Source of the DNA: Blastococcus sp. DSM 46786
Lineage (GTDB): Bacteria > Actinomycetota > Actinomycetes > Mycobacteriales > Geodermatophilaceae
Length of the DNA stretch: 64,000 nt
Reading direction: 5' to 3'
Assembly: GCF_900109665.1 (NCBI RefSeq)
Contig: NZ_FOAO01000018.1
Coordinates: forward strand, 37,562-101,561
Below, piece after piece: positions 12,012 through 21,300 of the stretch; positions within the stretch are counted from its first letter, which is position 1; each line of letters starts with the position of its first letter. Below the pieces are notes generated by a model that was not told the origin of the DNA, made no database searches, and was given only the letters and a program-made list of their open reading frames with translations. The translations under genes and the position numbers were made by a program.

Positions 12012-13618
12012 CCGCCGTCCTGCAGCGGGCCGCGCCGCCGGCCCCGCGGCTGCGCCGGGACCGGCGGCGGTGGGTTTGGGGGCTCGGCGGCCTCGCCCTG
12101 CTCGGCTGGGCGCTGGCCGGCAGCGGGCTGCTCTCCGGGCCGGTGCTCAACCCGGCCGGCACCGGACAGGTGGGCCGGTTCCTCGCCGCCGCCGTCCGGC
12201 CGGAGCTGGGCGCGGAGTTCCTCCGCGTGGTGGCGGGCTCCACGCTGGTGACCGTCGCGTACGCGGTGCTGGGCGCCGGGCTGGCCGTGCTGATCGGGGC
12301 GCTGGGTGCGATCCCGGCGTCGCGCACGACCTGGGGACGGCGGCGCAGCGGCTGGCTGCTCACCCGCGGCGGGCTGGCGCTGCCCCGCGGCCTGCACGAG
12401 GCGGTGTGGGGCCTGCTGCTGGTGAACGTGCTCGGCCTGGACCCGTGGGTGGGGGTGCTGGCGATCGCCGTGCCCTACGGCGCGATCACCGCCAAGGTCT
12501 TCGCCGACCTGCTCGACGAGGTGCCGCGCGGCGGGTACCGGGCGTTGCTCGCCGCGGGGGCCGGACGCGGGGCGGCGACCCTGTACGGCCTGCTCCCCCC
12601 GGCCGCCGGCGGGCTGCTCTCCTACTCGTTCTACCGGCTGGAGTGCGCGGTGCGGTCGGCCGTCGTCCTCGGCCTGATCGGCGCCGGCGGGTTGGGCTAC
12701 CAGCTGGCCCTCTCGTTCACCTCGCTGCGCTGGGAGCAGGTCTGGACGACGGTCTACGCCTTGGCGCTGCTGTGCCTGCTGGCCGACGTCGCCGGCCGGG
12801 CCGTGCGCCGCCGCGTCGCCGCGCCGCGGCCCGGGTCGCGGCGCGACCCCCTCCTCACCGGCGCCGTGCTCGCGGTCCTGGCGCTGGCCGGCTGGGCGGT
12901 CGGGTACCTGGCGCTCTCCCCCGCGGCGCTGGTCTCCGCCCGCACCCGCGAGCAGGTCGCCTACGTCGCCTCGGCCGCCTGGCCCCCGGCGACCGACGGC
13001 GACCTGCTGGCGGCGGTGTGGTCGGCGTCGGTGGAGACGGTGCGGATGTCGGTGCTGGCGGTGGCGTTCGCGACCGCGGGGGCGGTGGCGCTGGCGGGGC
13101 TGGTGGCCCGTCCCGGCGGCCCGACCGGTCCGGGGCGCCGTGCGCTCGGGGTGCTCACCCGCCTCGCCCTGCTGCTGCTGCGCGCGGTCCCGCCGCCGGT
13201 GTGGGCGCTGGTGCTGCTGTTCGTGCTCCTGCCGGGCGTGCTGCCCGGGGCGCTCGCGCTCGGCGTCTACACGCTGGGTGTGCTGGGGCGGCTGGTCGGC
13301 GAGGCGGTCGAGGAGGCCGACCGGCGCCCCGGGGATGCGCTGCGGGCGTCGGGGGCGTCACCGGTGGGCGCGTGGCTGTACGGCAGCGTGCCGGCGCTGG
13401 CCGGGCCGGTGCTCGCGCTGGCGCTCTACCGCTGGGAGGTGGTCGTGCGGGACACCGTCTTCGTCGGCCTGCTCGGCGCCGGCGGGATCGGCGTGCTGCT
13501 GTCGGCGGCGACGTCCTCGTTCGACTGGCCGGCGGTCACCACGGTGCTGATCGCCATCGTGCTGCTGACCGTGGTCGTCGACCTGGTGGGTGCCCGCGCC
13601 CGCACCGCCCTGCGCTGA
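12008..13618 (+). CDS. Double-length phosphonate-type ABC permease (PhnE-PhnE fusion)
   Basis: At 536 residues this is twice the length of a usual PhnE. Two homologous membrane halves are visible. Each carries an EAA-type coupling loop followed by a gly-rich LGLIGAGGLGYQL or VGLLGAGGIGVLLS motif (around residues 225 and 485). The first half contains LPRGLHEAVWGLLL and DEVPRGGYRALLAAGAGRGAA; the second contains EEADRRPGDALRASGASP. A fused permease would supply both halves of the channel from one gene. It starts at GTG 12008, overlapping phnC. A hairpin before convergent rsmE may end the operon. Confidence 0.9.
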   Translation: MTAVLQRAAPPAPRLRRDRRRWVWGLGGLALLGWALAGSGLLSGPVLNPAGTGQVGRFLAAAVRPELGAEFLRVVAGSTLVTVAYAVLGAGLAVLIGALGAIPASRTTWGRRRSGWLLTRGGLALPRGLHEAVWGLLLVNVLGLDPWVGVLAIAVPYGAITAKVFADLLDEVPRGGYRALLAAGAGRGAATLYGLLPPAAGGLLSYSFYRLECAVRSAVVLGLIGAGGLGYQLALSFTSLRWEQVWTTVYALALLCLLADVAGRAVRRRVAAPRPGSRRDPLLTGAVLAVLALAGWAVGYLALSPAALVSARTREQVAYVASAAWPPATDGDLLAAVWSASVETVRMSVLAVAFATAGAVALAGLVARPGGPTGPGRRALGVLTRLALLLLRAVPPPVWALVLLFVLLPGVLPGALALGVYTLGVLGRLVGEAVEEADRRPGDALRASGASPVGAWLYGSVPALAGPVLALALYRWEVVVRDTVFVGLLGAGGIGVLLSAATSSFDWPAVTTVLIAIVLLTVVVDLVGARARTALR

Positions 13619-13690
13619 CGCGATGACACTGCGGTCCTCCGGACCGCACCACGGCCAGGTGCCGTCCCCGCCTGCGACGAGTGCGTCCGC

Positions 13691-13730
13691 GTTCCCTGCC
13701 GGGAGCCCTCCGGGCCCCGCAGCAGGGAAC
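13691..13730. terminator. Inverted repeat between convergent phnE-like gene and rsmE
   Basis: GTTCCCTGC (13691-13699) is the exact reverse complement of GCAGGGAAC (13722-13730), and the loop region has additional GC pairing potential. It lies between two converging genes and abuts the rsmE stop, so it could terminate both. Confidence 0.5.
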
Positions 13731-13733
13731 GCC

Positions 13734-14483
13734 CTACCGCCAGCGGGTGCCCGCCGACAGGGCGGCGAGCGCGGCGGCACCCGCCGTGGAGGTCCGCAGC
13801 ACCTCGGGGCCCAGCCGCACCGGCTCCGCCCCGGCCGCGCGGAAGGCGACGACCTCGCCGTCGGAGAGCCCGCCCTCGGGGCCGACGACGAGCACCACCG
13901 TCCCGGACGCCGGCACCGCCAGCCCGGCCAGCGGACGCCGGGCCTGCTCGTGCAGGACGACGGCGAGGTCGGCCTCGGCGAGCATGCCGGCGACCTCGCG
14001 CGTGCTCATCGGCGCGGTGACCTCGGGCAGCCGCGGGCGTCGGGACTGCTTGCTCGCCGACCGGGCCGCGGCCCGCCACTTGGCGACGCCCTTCTCGACC
14101 CGGTCGTCGCGCCAGCGGGTCACGCAGCGGGCGGCCTGCCACGGCACGATCCGGTCGACGCCGAGCTCGGTGGCCAGGTCGACCGCCAGCGGGCCCCGGT
14201 CGCCCTTGGGCAGCGCCTGCACGAGCACGAACTCCGGGTCGGGCGCGGGCACCTCGAAGCGGTCGCGCACGGCGACCCGCAGGCCCTCCGGCCCGGCGGC
14301 GACGACCTCGCCCTCCGCGACGGTCCCCGCGCCGTCCCCGACGTGCACCCGCTCGCCGGCCTGCAGCCGCAGCACGTCGACGGCGTGCCGCCCCTCCTGG
14401 CCCGCGACGAGCAGCTCCGGGACGTCGGGCAGCTCGTCGAGCAGGAACAGCGGGGCGCCGTCGAGCTCGGGGGCCTCGCTCAC
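13734..14483 (-). CDS. rsmE: 16S rRNA (uracil1498-N3)-methyltransferase RsmE
   Basis: The 249-residue SPOUT-class methyltransferase has an N-terminal PUA-like part followed by VQALPKGDRGPLAVDLATELGVDRI, KWRAAARSASKQSRRPRLP and the SAM-binding knot VVLVVGPEGGLSDGEVVAF near residues 192-210, ending with LGPEVLRTSTAGAAALAAL. It methylates U1498 of 16S rRNA. The start is GTG at 14483, 4 bp after the dnaJ stop. The stop is TAG, notable because the genome encodes a UAG-reading tRNA-Sec. The order hrcA-dnaJ-rsmE is conserved in actinobacteria. Confidence 0.95.
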   Translation of the reverse strand: MSEAPELDGAPLFLLDELPDVPELLVAGQEGRHAVDVLRLQAGERVHVGDGAGTVAEGEVVAAGPEGLRVAVRDRFEVPAPDPEFVLVQALPKGDRGPLAVDLATELGVDRIVPWQAARCVTRWRDDRVEKGVAKWRAAARSASKQSRRPRLPEVTAPMSTREVAGMLAEADLAVVLHEQARRPLAGLAVPASGTVVLVVGPEGGLSDGEVVAFRAAGAEPVRLGPEVLRTSTAGAAALAALSAGTRWR

Positions 14484-14487
14484 CGGG

Positions 14488-15618
14488 TCAGCGCCCGTGG
14501 AACGCGTCGCGGACCCGGGAGAACAGGCCGCCCTGCGCCTCGCGGTCGGCGCCGGGCTGGTCCTCGCCCCGCAGCGCGGCGAGCTCGCGCAGCAGCTTCT
14601 CCTGCTCGACGTCGAGCCGCGTCGGCGTCTGCACCTCGACGTGCACGAGCATGTCCCCGCGCCCGGTGGCCCGCAGCCGCGGCGCACCGTGCGCGCGCAG
14701 GGTGAGCACGCTGCCCGACTGGGTGCCCGGGCGGATGTCGAGCTCCTCCTCGCCGTCGAGCGTCTTGAGGTTCAGCGTGGTGCCCAGGGCCGCGGTCGTC
14801 ATCGGGAGGGTCACCCGGCAGTGCAGGTCCTCGCCGTCGCGGGTGAACACCTCGTGCGGGCGCTCGTGCACCTCCACGTAGAGGTCGCCGGCCGGCCCGC
14901 CGCCGGGGCCGACCTCGCCCTGGCCGGTGAGCCGGATGCGCATCCCGTCCTCCACACCGGCCGGCACCTTCACCGACAGGGTGCGGCGGGCCCGCACCCG
15001 GCCGTCGCCGCCGCACTTCGGGCACGGCTGCGGGATGACCTGGCCGGTGCCCGCGCAGGTCGGGCAGGTGCGGCTGGAGACCACCTGGCCGAGGAAGCCG
15101 CGCTGCACGCTCTGCACCTCGCCGCGACCGGAGCAGGTCCCGCAGGTGGCCGGGTGGGTGCCCGGTGCGGTCCCGGCGCCGGTGCAGGCGTCGCAGAGGA
15201 CGGCGGTGTCGACGGTGATGTCCTTGGTGGTGCCGAAGACGCTCTCGTCGAGCTCCAGCTCGACCGGGATCAGGGCGTCGCGACCGGCCCGGGTGCGGCT
15301 GCGCGGCCCGCGGGTCGTCGCGCCGCCGAAGAAGGCGTCCATGATGTCGCCCAGCCCGCCGAACCCGGGGCCGCCGAACCCGCCGGCGCCCCCGGACCCC
15401 GCGTCGAACGGGTCACCGCCCAGGTCCACGATCCGGCGCTTCTCCGGGTCGGTCAGCGCCTCGTAGGCGCGGGTGACCTCCTGGAAGCGCTCCTTGGCCT
15501 CCGGATCCGGGTTGACATCGGGGTGCAGGTCCCGGGCCAGCCGCCGGTAGGCGCGCTTGATGTCCTGGTCGGTCGCGCCCTGGGCCAGGCCCAGCACGCC
15601 GTAGTAGTCGGTCGCCAT
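14488..15618 (-). CDS. dnaJ: Chaperone protein DnaJ
   Basis: The 376-residue type I DnaJ begins with a J domain ([20 protein letters not shown]) that has the HPD motif in DLHPDVNPD near residue 33. A Gly/Phe-rich linker follows ([20 protein letters not shown]). The central zinc domain has four CxxCxGxG-type repeats ([32 protein letters not shown]), then the C-terminal substrate-binding domain. It stimulates DnaK ATPase and delivers unfolded clients. It lies 15 bp after hrcA and is therefore under the CIRCE/HrcA heat-shock operator; this is the DnaJ2 position of actinobacteria. Confidence 0.97.
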   Translation of the reverse strand: MATDYYGVLGLAQGATDQDIKRAYRRLARDLHPDVNPDPEAKERFQEVTRAYEALTDPEKRRIVDLGGDPFDAGSGGAGGFGGPGFGGLGDIMDAFFGGATTRGPRSRTRAGRDALIPVELELDESVFGTTKDITVDTAVLCDACTGAGTAPGTHPATCGTCSGRGEVQSVQRGFLGQVVSSRTCPTCAGTGQVIPQPCPKCGGDGRVRARRTLSVKVPAGVEDGMRIRLTGQGEVGPGGGPAGDLYVEVHERPHEVFTRDGEDLHCRVTLPMTTAALGTTLNLKTLDGEEELDIRPGTQSGSVLTLRAHGAPRLRATGRGDMLVHVEVQTPTRLDVEQEKLLRELAALRGEDQPGADREAQGGLFSRVRDAFHGR

Positions 15619-15633
15619 CGAAGAGTCTCGTCC

Positions 15634-16656
15634 TCAGCTCTCGGCCAGCAGGTGGCCGACGTAGCGGGCCACGGCTCGCACCGCGGCCATGTTTCCTGGG
15701 TAGTCCATGCGCGTCGGCCCGACGACGCCGAGGCCGCCGAGCGCGCGGTCGCCCGAGCCGTACCCGACGGTGACCAGCGAGGCCCCCGTCAGCGCCTCGT
15801 GGGCGTTCTCCTCGCCGATGCGCACCAGCACGGTGCCGGCGTCGACCTCGCTCATCAGGCGCAGGACGACGACCTGCTCCTCGAGGGCCTCCAACAGCGG
15901 CCGGAGCGTGCCGGAGAAGTCGGTGCCGCTGCCACGGGCGAGGTTCGCCGTCCCGCCGATGACCAGCCGGTCCTCGCTGGGCTCGACGAGGGTCTCGACC
16001 AGGGTGGCGCTGACGGCGGCGACCAGCCCCCGCAGGTGCGACGGCGCGGTCTCCAGCAGGCCGGGCACCTTGTCGCCGGCCTCGCCGAGCTTCACCCCGG
16101 CGAAGGCGGAGTTCAGCAGGGCGCGCAGCTCGGGGACGGCGGCGGCGTCGACGTCGGGCGGGCAGTCGACGACCCGCTGCTCCACCCGCCCGGTGTCGGT
16201 GATCAGGACCAGCAGCAGCCGGCCGACCGCCACCTGCACCACCTCGAGGTGGCGGACGGCGCTGCGGGACAGCGTCGGGTACTGGACGACCGCCACCTGG
16301 CGGGTGAGCTGCGCCAGCAGCCGCACGGTGCGGCCCAGCACGTCGTGCAGGTCGACGGCGCCGTCGAGGAAGCGCTCGATCGCCCGGCGCTCCGCGGACG
16401 ACAGCGGCTTGACCGCCGAGAGCCGGTCGACGAAGAGCCGGTAGCCCTTGTCGGTGGGCACCCGGCCGGCGCTGGTGTGCGGCTGGGCGATGTAGCCCTG
16501 CTCCTCCAGCACCGCCATGTCGTTGCGGATGGTCGCCGGGGAGACCCCGAGGTCGTGCCGCTCGGCGAGAGCCTTGCTGCCCACCGGGTCGTTGGTGGAG
16601 ACGAAGTCCTGGACGATGGCCCGGAGGACCTCCAGGCGGCGTTCGTCGTGCGCCAC
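15634..16656 (-). CDS. hrcA: Heat-inducible transcription repressor HrcA
   Basis: About 340 residues from GTG 16656, chosen because GGAGG stands 7 nt upstream and homologues begin at this point. The N-terminal winged helix includes [34 protein letters not shown] and is followed by [21 protein letters not shown], the HrcA signature. It represses heat-shock genes by binding CIRCE, and folding of HrcA itself depends on GroEL. A perfect CIRCE is 82 bp upstream of its start, so it should be autoregulated together with dnaJ and rsmE. Confidence 0.96.
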   Translation of the reverse strand: MAHDERRLEVLRAIVQDFVSTNDPVGSKALAERHDLGVSPATIRNDMAVLEEQGYIAQPHTSAGRVPTDKGYRLFVDRLSAVKPLSSAERRAIERFLDGAVDLHDVLGRTVRLLAQLTRQVAVVQYPTLSRSAVRHLEVVQVAVGRLLLVLITDTGRVEQRVVDCPPDVDAAAVPELRALLNSAFAGVKLGEAGDKVPGLLETAPSHLRGLVAAVSATLVETLVEPSEDRLVIGGTANLARGSGTDFSGTLRPLLEALEEQVVVLRLMSEVDAGTVLVRIGEENAHEALTGASLVTVGYGSGDRALGGLGVVGPTRMDYPGNMAAVRAVARYVGHLLAES

Positions 16657-16738
16657 GGTGACACCTCCCCGTACCGGTCGACGTGCCGTGCCGCACCCCC
16701 GGGTGCGGGGCCGCCGCCGGCCCCGGGACACGCCCGGT

Positions 16739-16765
16739 CTGGCACTCGCACGGACAGAGTGCCAG
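16739..16765. promoter_or_regulatory. CIRCE operator (HrcA binding site)
   Basis: CTGGCACTC - 9 nt - GAGTGCCAG is a perfect 9-9-9 inverted repeat that fits the CIRCE consensus TTAGCACTC-N9-GAGTGCTAA. It is upstream of hrcA and should mediate HrcA repression of hrcA-dnaJ. It also lies upstream of the divergent gene at 16902. Confidence 0.95.
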
Positions 16766-16901
16766 GCCAGCATACGTCCGCCCGCGCCCGCCGTCGCGTG
16801 GCTCGCTGCCCGCCCGCGCGCGAGGACGGCGGCTGCCCGCGGCGGCTAGGGTGGTGGCGGTCGGTGCCCCTGGCCGGGGGCGGAGAGCGGAGGTCGGTCC
16901 C

Positions 16902-17279
16902 CTGATCTTCAAAGGCGTGCGGAACGGGCGCCCCTATCCCGACCACGGGCTGTCCACCCGCGACTGGGCGATGATCCCGCCCCGGCAGGTCCGGCTGGAC
17001 ACGCTGACCACCACCAAGCGGGAGCTGGCCCTCGACGCGCTGCTCGCCGACGACTCCACCTTCTACGGCGACCTCTTCCCGCACGCGGTGCAGTGGCAGG
17101 GGGAGCTGTACCTGGAGGACGGGCTGCACCGGGCGCTGCGCGCGGCGCTGCAGCAGCGCAACGTCATCCACGTGCGGGTCCTCGACCTCGACGCGCTCAC
17201 CCCGGTGCAGGCGCCCGAGGGCCCGAGCACCGCCTCCCTGCCCGCGCAGCCCCCGGTCCCCGGCCCGCGCGGCCGCTGA
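16902..17279 (+). CDS. Conserved actinobacterial protein of unknown function
   Basis: About 125 residues beginning IFKGVRNGRPYPDHGLS. From memory, very similar short proteins starting MIFK are widespread in actinobacteria at the hrcA locus. The body has DWAMIPPRQVRLDTLTTTKRELALDALLA and YGDLFPHAVQWQGELYLEDG, and resembles ParB/Srx-like small domains, though I cannot assign a function. No ATG, GTG or TTG fits the conserved start; the codon is CTG at 16902, with a strong GGAGG at 16889-16893 eight nt upstream. In-frame GTG codons further upstream lack conservation. The last 25 residues are Pro-rich. It is divergent from hrcA across the CIRCE region. Confidence 0.8.
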   Translation: MIFKGVRNGRPYPDHGLSTRDWAMIPPRQVRLDTLTTTKRELALDALLADDSTFYGDLFPHAVQWQGELYLEDGLHRALRAALQQRNVIHVRVLDLDALTPVQAPEGPSTASLPAQPPVPGPRGR

Positions 17280-17559
17280 TCCGGGTCGGTCCCCTCCCAG
17301 GGTCCGTCGAAAGCCCGCGAGCCGTGGCCGGTACGGCGACACGTGGGCGGGAATCCACATTCGGCGCTGTCGACGGGGTCTCGGTGACCGGTGCGTCCAC
17401 CCAGCGCAGACGGTCTGGGGCTTCCCGTGTGCGACGGCCGGCGGTGGTAGCGACACGCAGCTCTGCGCATGGCACTCGCCCCCGGAGGCGTGCCGCCACC
17501 GCCTCCCCTGCGCCACGCCTGGGTGGCCCTGCTGGACGGCGGGGTCACTGGGCCGCACG

Positions 17560-18180
17560 ATGCGAGCTGTGGACGTACCCCGGCCGGCATGGCCCCTGCT
17601 GCCGGTGGCGGCGCTGCTGGCCGCAATGCCTGCGCTCGCCGCCTGCGGGGCCGGCGGCGGTGGGGCCGACCCCCTGCCCTACGTCGCGGAGTTCCGCCTC
17701 GGTGAGAACACGCCCGCGGCGCGGGAGTTCGTGCTCGCGCCGGTCCCCGGCCCACGGGTGCAGGTGCTCCCCGCGCCGTCCCCTGCGCCGCGCATCACGC
17801 CGGCACCCGAGGTCGATGGGGAGGTTCCTCTCGAGCTGTCGTACACGCCTTCCCCCGCGCCGGCACCTGACTCCGGTGGGAAGTCACCTCTCGAGTCGGC
17901 CTTCCAGCCCTCGGTCGCGTGGGTGAACGACGGTCAGTACCTCGGGGTGGTCACCTACGGCAGTTCGAGCTGCCCCACCGGTCCGCTCGGGATCGAGGTG
18001 GTCGGCGGCCAGGAGATCGAGATCCGCCTCGGCTCGCTGTTCCCCGACCGGGGCGTCTGCTCCGCGGACATGAGCGGGCACGTCACCGTGGTGGAGCTGC
18101 CGCCGGGGATCACGCCGACGAAGCCGCTGGTGGCCCGCCTGGGAAACCACGAGGTCACCATCGAGGCCGTGGGTCGCTGA
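17560..18180 (+). CDS. Predicted lipoprotein of unknown function
   Basis: The 206-residue protein has an N-terminal hydrophobic segment (WPLLPVAALLAAMPALAAC) with a lipobox ending at Cys29, so it is probably exported and lipid-anchored. A Pro/Ala-rich low-complexity stretch follows (about 68-105), then a compact C-terminal domain with two Cys (SSCPTGP and GVCSADM) that might form a disulfide and the VTVVELPPGITPTKPL segment. No family was recognised. No clear Shine-Dalgarno precedes the ATG at 17560. The 280 bp before it hold no feature I can name. Confidence 0.65.
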   Translation: MRAVDVPRPAWPLLPVAALLAAMPALAACGAGGGGADPLPYVAEFRLGENTPAAREFVLAPVPGPRVQVLPAPSPAPRITPAPEVDGEVPLELSYTPSPAPAPDSGGKSPLESAFQPSVAWVNDGQYLGVVTYGSSSCPTGPLGIEVVGGQEIEIRLGSLFPDRGVCSADMSGHVTVVELPPGITPTKPLVARLGNHEVTIEAVGR

Positions 18181-18210
18181 CCCGAGCCGCCGGGCTGCAG
18201 AGGCGGCGGG

Positions 18211-18675
18211 TCAGCGTCGTCCGTGCGAGCGTGCCAACTGCTCGGTCGGACGGCTCCTGCGAGATGCGGCACCACGCCCGAGACGCACGAGGCCCACGGT
18301 GGTGATCCACACCGAGCCGAGACCGAGGCTGGCACCGGCCACGATCGTGGGCGTCCATGACGGCTCCTGGCGGACGACGTCGCCGGCGGTCGGGGCGGTC
18401 CACGTGCAGGAGATCCCCAGTGGCAGCCACGAGGTGTCCGCCTCCGCGTACCAGTCCTCGTAGGGCGGGGTGTAGGGCACTCCGCGGTCGCGGCAGACCT
18501 GGCTTCGCCCGTCCCCGATCGACGGCGCCCATGCCGTCGCGAGCGTGCCGATGGCGATCACGATCGCCAGCACCAGCAGCGCCACGCCGGGGATCACGCG
18601 CACAGGCGCCGGCTGCGCGCCCGGTTCCGTCCCGTCGCCGCGGCGCTCCGCCAGCGGTCCGTCCGCCGTCGCCAC
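18211..18675 (-). CDS. Small membrane protein of unknown function
   Basis: About 154 residues from GTG 18675 (AGGGG lies very close upstream, so the start is uncertain). Two hydrophobic segments are visible: VIPGVALLVLAIVIAIGTLA near residue 30 and PTIVAGASLGLGSVWITTVGLV near residue 110. Between them is an extracytoplasmic-looking loop containing two Cys (SQVCRDRG and GISCTWTAP), followed by a basic tail. No family was recognised. It converges with the lipoprotein gene at 17560-18180, the two stops being 30 bp apart. Confidence 0.55.
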   Translation of the reverse strand: MATADGPLAERRGDGTEPGAQPAPVRVIPGVALLVLAIVIAIGTLATAWAPSIGDGRSQVCRDRGVPYTPPYEDWYAEADTSWLPLGISCTWTAPTAGDVVRQEPSWTPTIVAGASLGLGSVWITTVGLVRLGRGAASRRSRPTEQLARSHGRR

Positions 18676-18818
18676 ACCCCTGATGATCCCGGGCGGACAG
18701 GCTGCCCTACTGCACGAACACGCCGGCCGAGCGGGCCCGCCCCGGGTCGACGGAACGTCGTCGAGGTCAGCAAGGACCGCGCAGCGTCGAACCCGGCCCG
18801 CGCAGATCGCGCGCCCTC

Positions 18819-19424
18819 CTACAGCCAGCCCTTCTCCTCCGCGACGCGGGCCGCCTCCACGCGCGTGCGGGCGCCGGTCTTGCCGATCGCCGAGGACAGG
18901 TAGTTGCGCACGGTCCCCTCGGACAGGAACAGCCGGCCGGCGATGTCGGCGACGGTCGCCCCGTCCGCGGCGGCGCGCAGCACGTCGGCCTCCCGCGCCG
19001 ACAGCGGCGTCGCCCCGATCGCCAGCGCCGCCGCGGCGAGGTCGCGGTCGATGACCCGCTCCCCGGCCATGACCGCCCGGATGCCCTGGGCGAGCTCGCT
19101 CACGGGGGCGTCCTTCACCAGGAACCCGGCGGCCCCGACCTCCATGGCCCGGCGCAGGAAGCCCGGCCGGCCGAAGGTGGTGAGGATGACCGCACGGCAC
19201 GCCGGCAGCGCCGCCGCGAGCTCCCGTGCGGCGGTCAGCCCGTCGGCGCCGGGCATCTCGATGTCGAGCAGCGCGACGTCGGGGCGGTGCTCGGCGGCCG
19301 CCGCCGCGACGGCGTCGCCCCGGCCGACCTCGGCCACCACCTCGATGTCGTCCTCGAGCTCCAGCAGCGCGCGCAGCGCCCCACGGACCATCGTCTGGTC
19401 CTCGGCGATGAGCACCCGGATCAC
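18819..19424 (-). CDS. LuxR/NarL-type response regulator (DesR-like)
   Basis: The 201-residue regulator has a receiver domain (VIRVLIAEDQTMVRGALRAL; phospho-acceptor Asp in DVALLDIEMPG near residue 54; conserved Lys in FLVKDAPVSEL near 104) and a LuxR-type helix-turn-helix (LSAREADVLRAAADGATVADIAGRLFLSEGTVRNYLS, about 138-175). It starts at GTG 19424, overlapping the kinase stop by 4 bp, and ends in TAG. With the adjacent kinase and ABC exporter genes it probably forms a DesKR-like unit controlling the exporter in response to a membrane or drug signal. Confidence 0.92.
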   Translation of the reverse strand: MIRVLIAEDQTMVRGALRALLELEDDIEVVAEVGRGDAVAAAAAEHRPDVALLDIEMPGADGLTAARELAAALPACRAVILTTFGRPGFLRRAMEVGAAGFLVKDAPVSELAQGIRAVMAGERVIDRDLAAAALAIGATPLSAREADVLRAAADGATVADIAGRLFLSEGTVRNYLSSAIGKTGARTRVEAARVAEEKGWL

Positions 19425-20542
19425 GACGCCGCCACCGGCGAGGCCGCGACCGGGCTGCTCAGCGGCACCGACGCGGTGAGCCGGAACCCGGCGCCCTCCC
19501 CCGGCCCGTGGTCCAGCCGGCCCCCGACCGCGGCAACGCGCTCGGCGAGCCCGCACAGCCCGGCGCCGGCCGGGGCATCCCCACCGCGGCCGTCGTCGGC
19601 GACGGTCAGCTGCACGTCGTCGTCCCCAGGCCGGAGGGTCACCGTGACCGACCGCGCCCCGCTGTGCCGCAGCACGTTGGTGGTGGCCTCGCGCACGACC
19701 CAGCCGAGCACCGCGTCGACCGGGCCGGGCAGCGGCCGTCCCGGCGCCGGCGCCCGCAGCGAGATGCCGGCCGCCGACAGCGCCGAGCGGGCCTCGGCCA
19801 ACGCCTGGGCGAGGCTCACCTGGCGGTAGCCGCTGACCGCGTCGCGCACCTCGGCGAGGGCCCGCCGCGCTGCCGCCTCGACGTCGGCCATCTCCTGGCG
19901 GGCGCGGGCCGGGTCGCGCTCGGCCAGCCGGCCGGCCAGCTCGCTCTTGAGCGCGATCAGCGACAGGCTGTGCCCGAGCAGGTCGTGCAGGTCGCGGGCG
20001 AAACGCAACCGCTCCTCGGCCACGGCGTTGCGGGCCAGCTCCTCCCGGGCCTCCACCAGCTCGGAGTTCACCGAGATCAGCTGCCGCATCCCGCGGAGCG
20101 CGAACGCGGTGAGCACGCACATCACCGGCAGGATGAAGACCTCGCCCAGGACGCCGTGGGCGGCCAGCACCCCGGCGCACACGCCGGCCGCGCCCACGAC
20201 CGCCGGCCACACCCACCGCTGAGGCAGGCCCACGGAGGCCGCGGCCGAGACGTAGATCATCAGCCCGGCCCACGCGGGGCCCAGCCAGACGGCGAGCCCG
20301 ACGCCGAGGACGGCGACGACCGCCAGCTGCACGCGCGGCCAGTCGCGGCGCTCACCGAAGACCTGACCGAAGATGCCGAGGTAGACGACGGTGAAGGCGA
20401 TCAGGCCCGCAGCCGCGGCCACCTGGACGAGCGCCGGCCGGGGCGTGCTGACGAGGTCGGCGACCGGGAAGACCTGGAACAGCAGCCAGGGCACGGCCCA
20501 GCCCAGGCGCTGCCAGCGGTTCCGGGGATCCACGAGCGGCAC
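19421..20542 (-). CDS. Sensor histidine kinase, DesK/HPK7 family
   Basis: About 373 residues from GTG 20542 (GTG 20533 also possible; the frame stays open further upstream but only inside the permease gene). Five or six hydrophobic segments fill the N-terminal half. The dimerisation/phosphoacceptor motif is RFARDLHDLLGHSLSLIALK, the N-box EATTNVLRHSGA and the G-box DDGRGGDAPAGAGLCGLAERV, the HPK7 arrangement of DesK/NarX relatives. It lies 11 bp after the ABC permease gene and overlaps the response-regulator gene by 4 bp. Confidence 0.9.
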   Translation of the reverse strand: MPLVDPRNRWQRLGWAVPWLLFQVFPVADLVSTPRPALVQVAAAAGLIAFTVVYLGIFGQVFGERRDWPRVQLAVVAVLGVGLAVWLGPAWAGLMIYVSAAASVGLPQRWVWPAVVGAAGVCAGVLAAHGVLGEVFILPVMCVLTAFALRGMRQLISVNSELVEAREELARNAVAEERLRFARDLHDLLGHSLSLIALKSELAGRLAERDPARARQEMADVEAAARRALAEVRDAVSGYRQVSLAQALAEARSALSAAGISLRAPAPGRPLPGPVDAVLGWVVREATTNVLRHSGARSVTVTLRPGDDDVQLTVADDGRGGDAPAGAGLCGLAERVAAVGGRLDHGPGEGAGFRLTASVPLSSPVAASPVAAS

Positions 20543-20553
20543 CGTAGCCGGGC

Positions 20554-21300
20554 TCAGCCCGCGACCGCGTGCAGCGGCCGCCTCCGTGCGACGGACACCG
20601 CGATGAGCCCGAAGGCCGCCGTGAACCCGGCCATCGCCAGGACCGCCCCCGCTGCCGGCCAGCCCCCGGCGGCCACGCCGCGCCCCAGCTCGGCGTACCA
20701 GTACGAGGGCAGCGTGTACGCCAGCCCGCGCATGGCCTCCGGCAGCATCTCCACCGGCCACCACAGCCCGCCGAGCGCGGCCAGCACCACACCCAGGATG
20801 CCGATGGCGCCCCCGGCGGCCTTCTCGTCCAGCGACAGCCCGACCAGCAGCCCCAGCGCCACGAACGCCGCCGACCCGGCCCACAGGACCGCCAGCAGCG
20901 CCAGCCAGGTGCCGACCGGCAGCTGGACCCCGTTGACGAACCGGCCGACCAGCGCGACCACCAGGAGGCTCGGCAGGGCCAGCAGCACGCCGACGGCGAC
21001 GTCGACGGCGAACACCTGCGTCTGCGGCACGGGCGTGACCCGGAGCTGGCGCAGCCAGCCCGAGGCGCGGTCGAAGGAGATGCGGATGGTCGCGCCCAGG
21101 GACGCGCCGATGGCACCGTAGGCCATCATCGAGACCATGATCGACGCCGAGACCTCCTGACGCTCGGCCACGCCCGGCATCTGCCCGCCGATGATCTTCG
21201 TGAGGAAGATCGTGAACAGCGCCGGTAGCAGCACGGTGAAGAAGACGAACTGCTTGTTGCGCGCCACCCGGCGCAGCTGGAAGCCGAAGAGCGGGTTCAC
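20554..21300 (-). CDS. ABC-2 type transporter permease
   Basis: About 248 residues from GTG 21300, whose first bases overlap the ATPase stop. It has six hydrophobic segments starting with FVFFTVLLPALFTIFLTKII and ending with AAGAVLAMAGFTAAFGLIAVSV. The ABC-2 membrane domain is typical of drug, lipid or antibiotic exporters (DrrB-like). It functions with the upstream ATPase, and the two-component genes downstream probably control it. Confidence 0.88.
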   Translation of the reverse strand: MNPLFGFQLRRVARNKQFVFFTVLLPALFTIFLTKIIGGQMPGVAERQEVSASIMVSMMAYGAIGASLGATIRISFDRASGWLRQLRVTPVPQTQVFAVDVAVGVLLALPSLLVVALVGRFVNGVQLPVGTWLALLAVLWAGSAAFVALGLLVGLSLDEKAAGGAIGILGVVLAALGGLWWPVEMLPEAMRGLAYTLPSYWYAELGRGVAAGGWPAAGAVLAMAGFTAAFGLIAVSVARRRPLHAVAG

